Both the position numbers and the translations under genes were made by a program. This document shows positions 12,287-13,738 of a stretch of DNA of 13,738 nucleotides, one piece after another. The DNA comes from an uncultured Erysipelotrichaceae bacterium (GTDB taxonomy: Bacteria > Bacillota_I > Bacilli_A > RF39 > UBA660): NCBI GenBank assembly GCA_902783435.1, contig CACZQV010000056.1:1-13738 (forward strand), written 5' to 3'. The notes beneath the pieces are model-generated. The model was not told the origin of the DNA and did not search any database. It was given only the letters and a program-made list of their open reading frames with translations. How positions within the stretch are numbered: position 1 is the stretch's first letter; each line of letters opens with the position of its first letter.

Positions 12287-13738
12287 CTATATTTCTTTTA
12301 AATATTCTTGCAGTTTTTCTGCAATATCTTGACCTACTACTTTACTTAATTCATCTTGTGTAGCTTCTTTTATTTTCTTTAGAGAACCAAATGTTTTTAA
12401 TAATTCTTTTTTTCTTACTTCTCCAATACCTGGAACTACATCTAATATACTGGATAATGCTCCTTTAGATTTAATATTTCTATGATATGTAATTGCAAAT
12501 CTATGTACTTCATCTTGTATTCTAGTTAAAAATAAGAATAATTTTGAATCTTTATCTACTTCTAATATTTCATACTTATCATTCATAATATAACTAGTTC
12601 TATGTTTATCATCTTTTACTAAACCAATAATTGGTATATCTAAATTAAGTGATGATAATACTTCTTTACATACTGATATTTGTAATTTACCTCCATCCAT
12701 TACTATTAAATCTGGTTTATATGATTCATTCATAATAGTTTTAAAATATCTTCTATAAATAACTTCTCTCATCGCAGATAAATCATCTTTAACTTCTGTA
12801 GATATTTTATATTTTCTATATAAATCTTTATTAGGTAGAAAATCATCAAATACAACCATTCCACCTACATAGAATGTACCAAATAAATGAGAATTATCAA
12901 ATGATTCCATTCTTCTTAAAGTAGTTAATCCTAATAATTTTTTTAATTCATCAAGTGCTTTTAATCTTTCATCATCATCTTTCTTTAGAGTTTCTTCTTG
13001 TAGAGACAACTGTTCTTTAGAATTAGATAAAGCAAGATCTAATAAGCTTTTTAATTTACCTCTTTCTGGAGTATTTACTTTAATATTAAAATAACTACTT
13101 AATAAATCTTTATCTATATCTTTTGGTACTAATAATTCTTTAGGTAATAGACTCTTTTCATAAAATTTAATTAAGTATTCTACCACTTCATTTGAAATAT
13201 CTCCTAAACTACTAATTATTTCATTATGTCTACCAAATAATAATCCATCTCTTATAAAGAATATCTCTATACTTAAATAATTATTATCATAGAAATAATT
13301 TACTAAATCAAAGTTATATGTATTATTAAGATCTATTTTTTGTTTACTTAATACTGTATCTATATTTTGTAACATTGTTTTTAATTCTAAAGCTTTTTCA
13401 TAATTTAGTGACTCACTGGCTTTATTCATTTCAGTATTTATTTTTTCTTTTATTAAAGAAGCATCTCCTTTTAAGAAAGATATTATTTCTTTTTTCATAT
13501 TATCTATTGTTTCTTCAGATACATTCTTTTTACAATAACCTAGACATTCATTTATATGATAATATAGGCATAAATCTTTTTTTATTGGATCACATTTACG
13601 TAATGGATATATTCTATTAATCATATTAACTGTATTTCTAGCGGCACTTACATTAGGATATGGTCCATATAAATGATTCTTACTTTTCTTTCTTTTAACA
13701 TTTCTAACTACTTTTAAAGTAGGATATTTATCATTAGT
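12287..13738 (-). CDS. uvrC: Excinuclease ABC subunit UvrC (5' end outside window)
   Basis: UvrC makes the two incisions in nucleotide excision repair after UvrA and UvrB find the damage. The frame is open to the window edge, giving 483 residues; the first visible ones (TNDKYPTLKVVRNVKRKKS) match the end of the GIY-YIG domain, so roughly the first 100 residues are missing. Four cysteines at visible positions 49, 57, 65 and 69 match the iron-sulfur ligands. A UVR domain lies at about 101-136. The RNase H-like nuclease domain has FDNSH (Asp281), VMDGG (Asp348) and QDEVHRFAI (His412). A helix-hairpin-helix ends the protein (VVPGIGEVRKKELL, about 434-447). A Met at 13624 is internal, not the start. 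Confidence 0.96.
   Translation of the reverse strand, partial: TNDKYPTLKVVRNVKRKKSKNHLYGPYPNVSAARNTVNMINRIYPLRKCDPIKKDLCLYYHINECLGYCKKNVSEETIDNMKKEIISFLKGDASLIKEKINTEMNKASESLNYEKALELKTMLQNIDTVLSKQKIDLNNTYNFDLVNYFYDNNYLSIEIFFIRDGLLFGRHNEIISSLGDISNEVVEYLIKFYEKSLLPKELLVPKDIDKDLLSSYFNIKVNTPERGKLKSLLDLALSNSKEQLSLQEETLKKDDDERLKALDELKKLLGLTTLRRMESFDNSHLFGTFYVGGMVVFDDFLPNKDLYRKYKISTEVKDDLSAMREVIYRRYFKTIMNESYKPDLIVMDGGKLQISVCKEVLSSLNLDIPIIGLVKDDKHRTSYIMNDKYEILEVDKDSKLFLFLTRIQDEVHRFAITYHRNIKSKGALSSILDVVPGIGEVRKKELLKTFGSLKKIKEATQDELSKVVGQDIAEKLQEYLKEI

Overview
The window is a compact, very AT-rich stretch of a Gram-positive-type (Firmicutes/Bacilli-like) chromosome. The evidence is RNase J, a dsRBD-type RNase III, a MutL with an endonuclease motif, strong GGTGAT/GGAGGT-type ribosome binding sites, and the divergent rpsT // gpr-spoIIP arrangement familiar from Bacillus. 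gpr (spore germination protease) and spoIIP (engulfment hydrolase) point to an endospore former or a recent descendant of one. The low GC, short intergenic gaps and Asn-rich proteins fit a small-genome gut-type Bacilli lineage (RF39 / Erysipelotrichia-like). That placement is inference, not proof. The standard bacterial code fits every gene.

Layout. 1-2523 (minus strand): an RNA-processing block with rnc, an RNase J family gene whose catalytic motif is degenerate (RNase J2-like), and a tRNA-Arg(CCU) with its terminator. 2605-3696 (plus): yidD runs in frame, with no stop codon, into a ZnuA/PsaA-like lipoprotein that also has its own strong SD and ATG. 3708-4991 (minus): a 427-residue protein I do not recognise, convergent with the fusion and sharing a bidirectional terminator with it. 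5043-7001 (minus): gpr, spoIIP and a small membrane protein that overlaps spoIIP. 7102-8372 (plus): rpsT with promoter and terminator, then a membrane-anchored transglutaminase-like protein. 8382-13738 (minus): uvrC (5' end outside the window), a type IV pilin-like protein with a large C-terminal domain, mutL and miaA.

How the genes work together. UvrC and MutL belong to DNA repair. MiaA, RNase III, RNase J and the tRNA belong to RNA maturation. YidD helps membrane protein insertion. SpoIIP and GPR act at engulfment and spore germination respectively. The envelope proteins (ZnuA-like lipoprotein, transglutaminase-like protein, pilin hybrid) are orphans with no partner genes here. Five minus-strand genes share an extended -10 promoter (TGnTATAAT). 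Several transcription units end in hairpins that overlap the stop codons. The most unusual points are the YidD-lipoprotein fusion, the all-carboxylate predicted metal site of the lipoprotein, the RNase J family protein lacking catalytic ligands, and the pilin hybrid inside a repair gene cluster.
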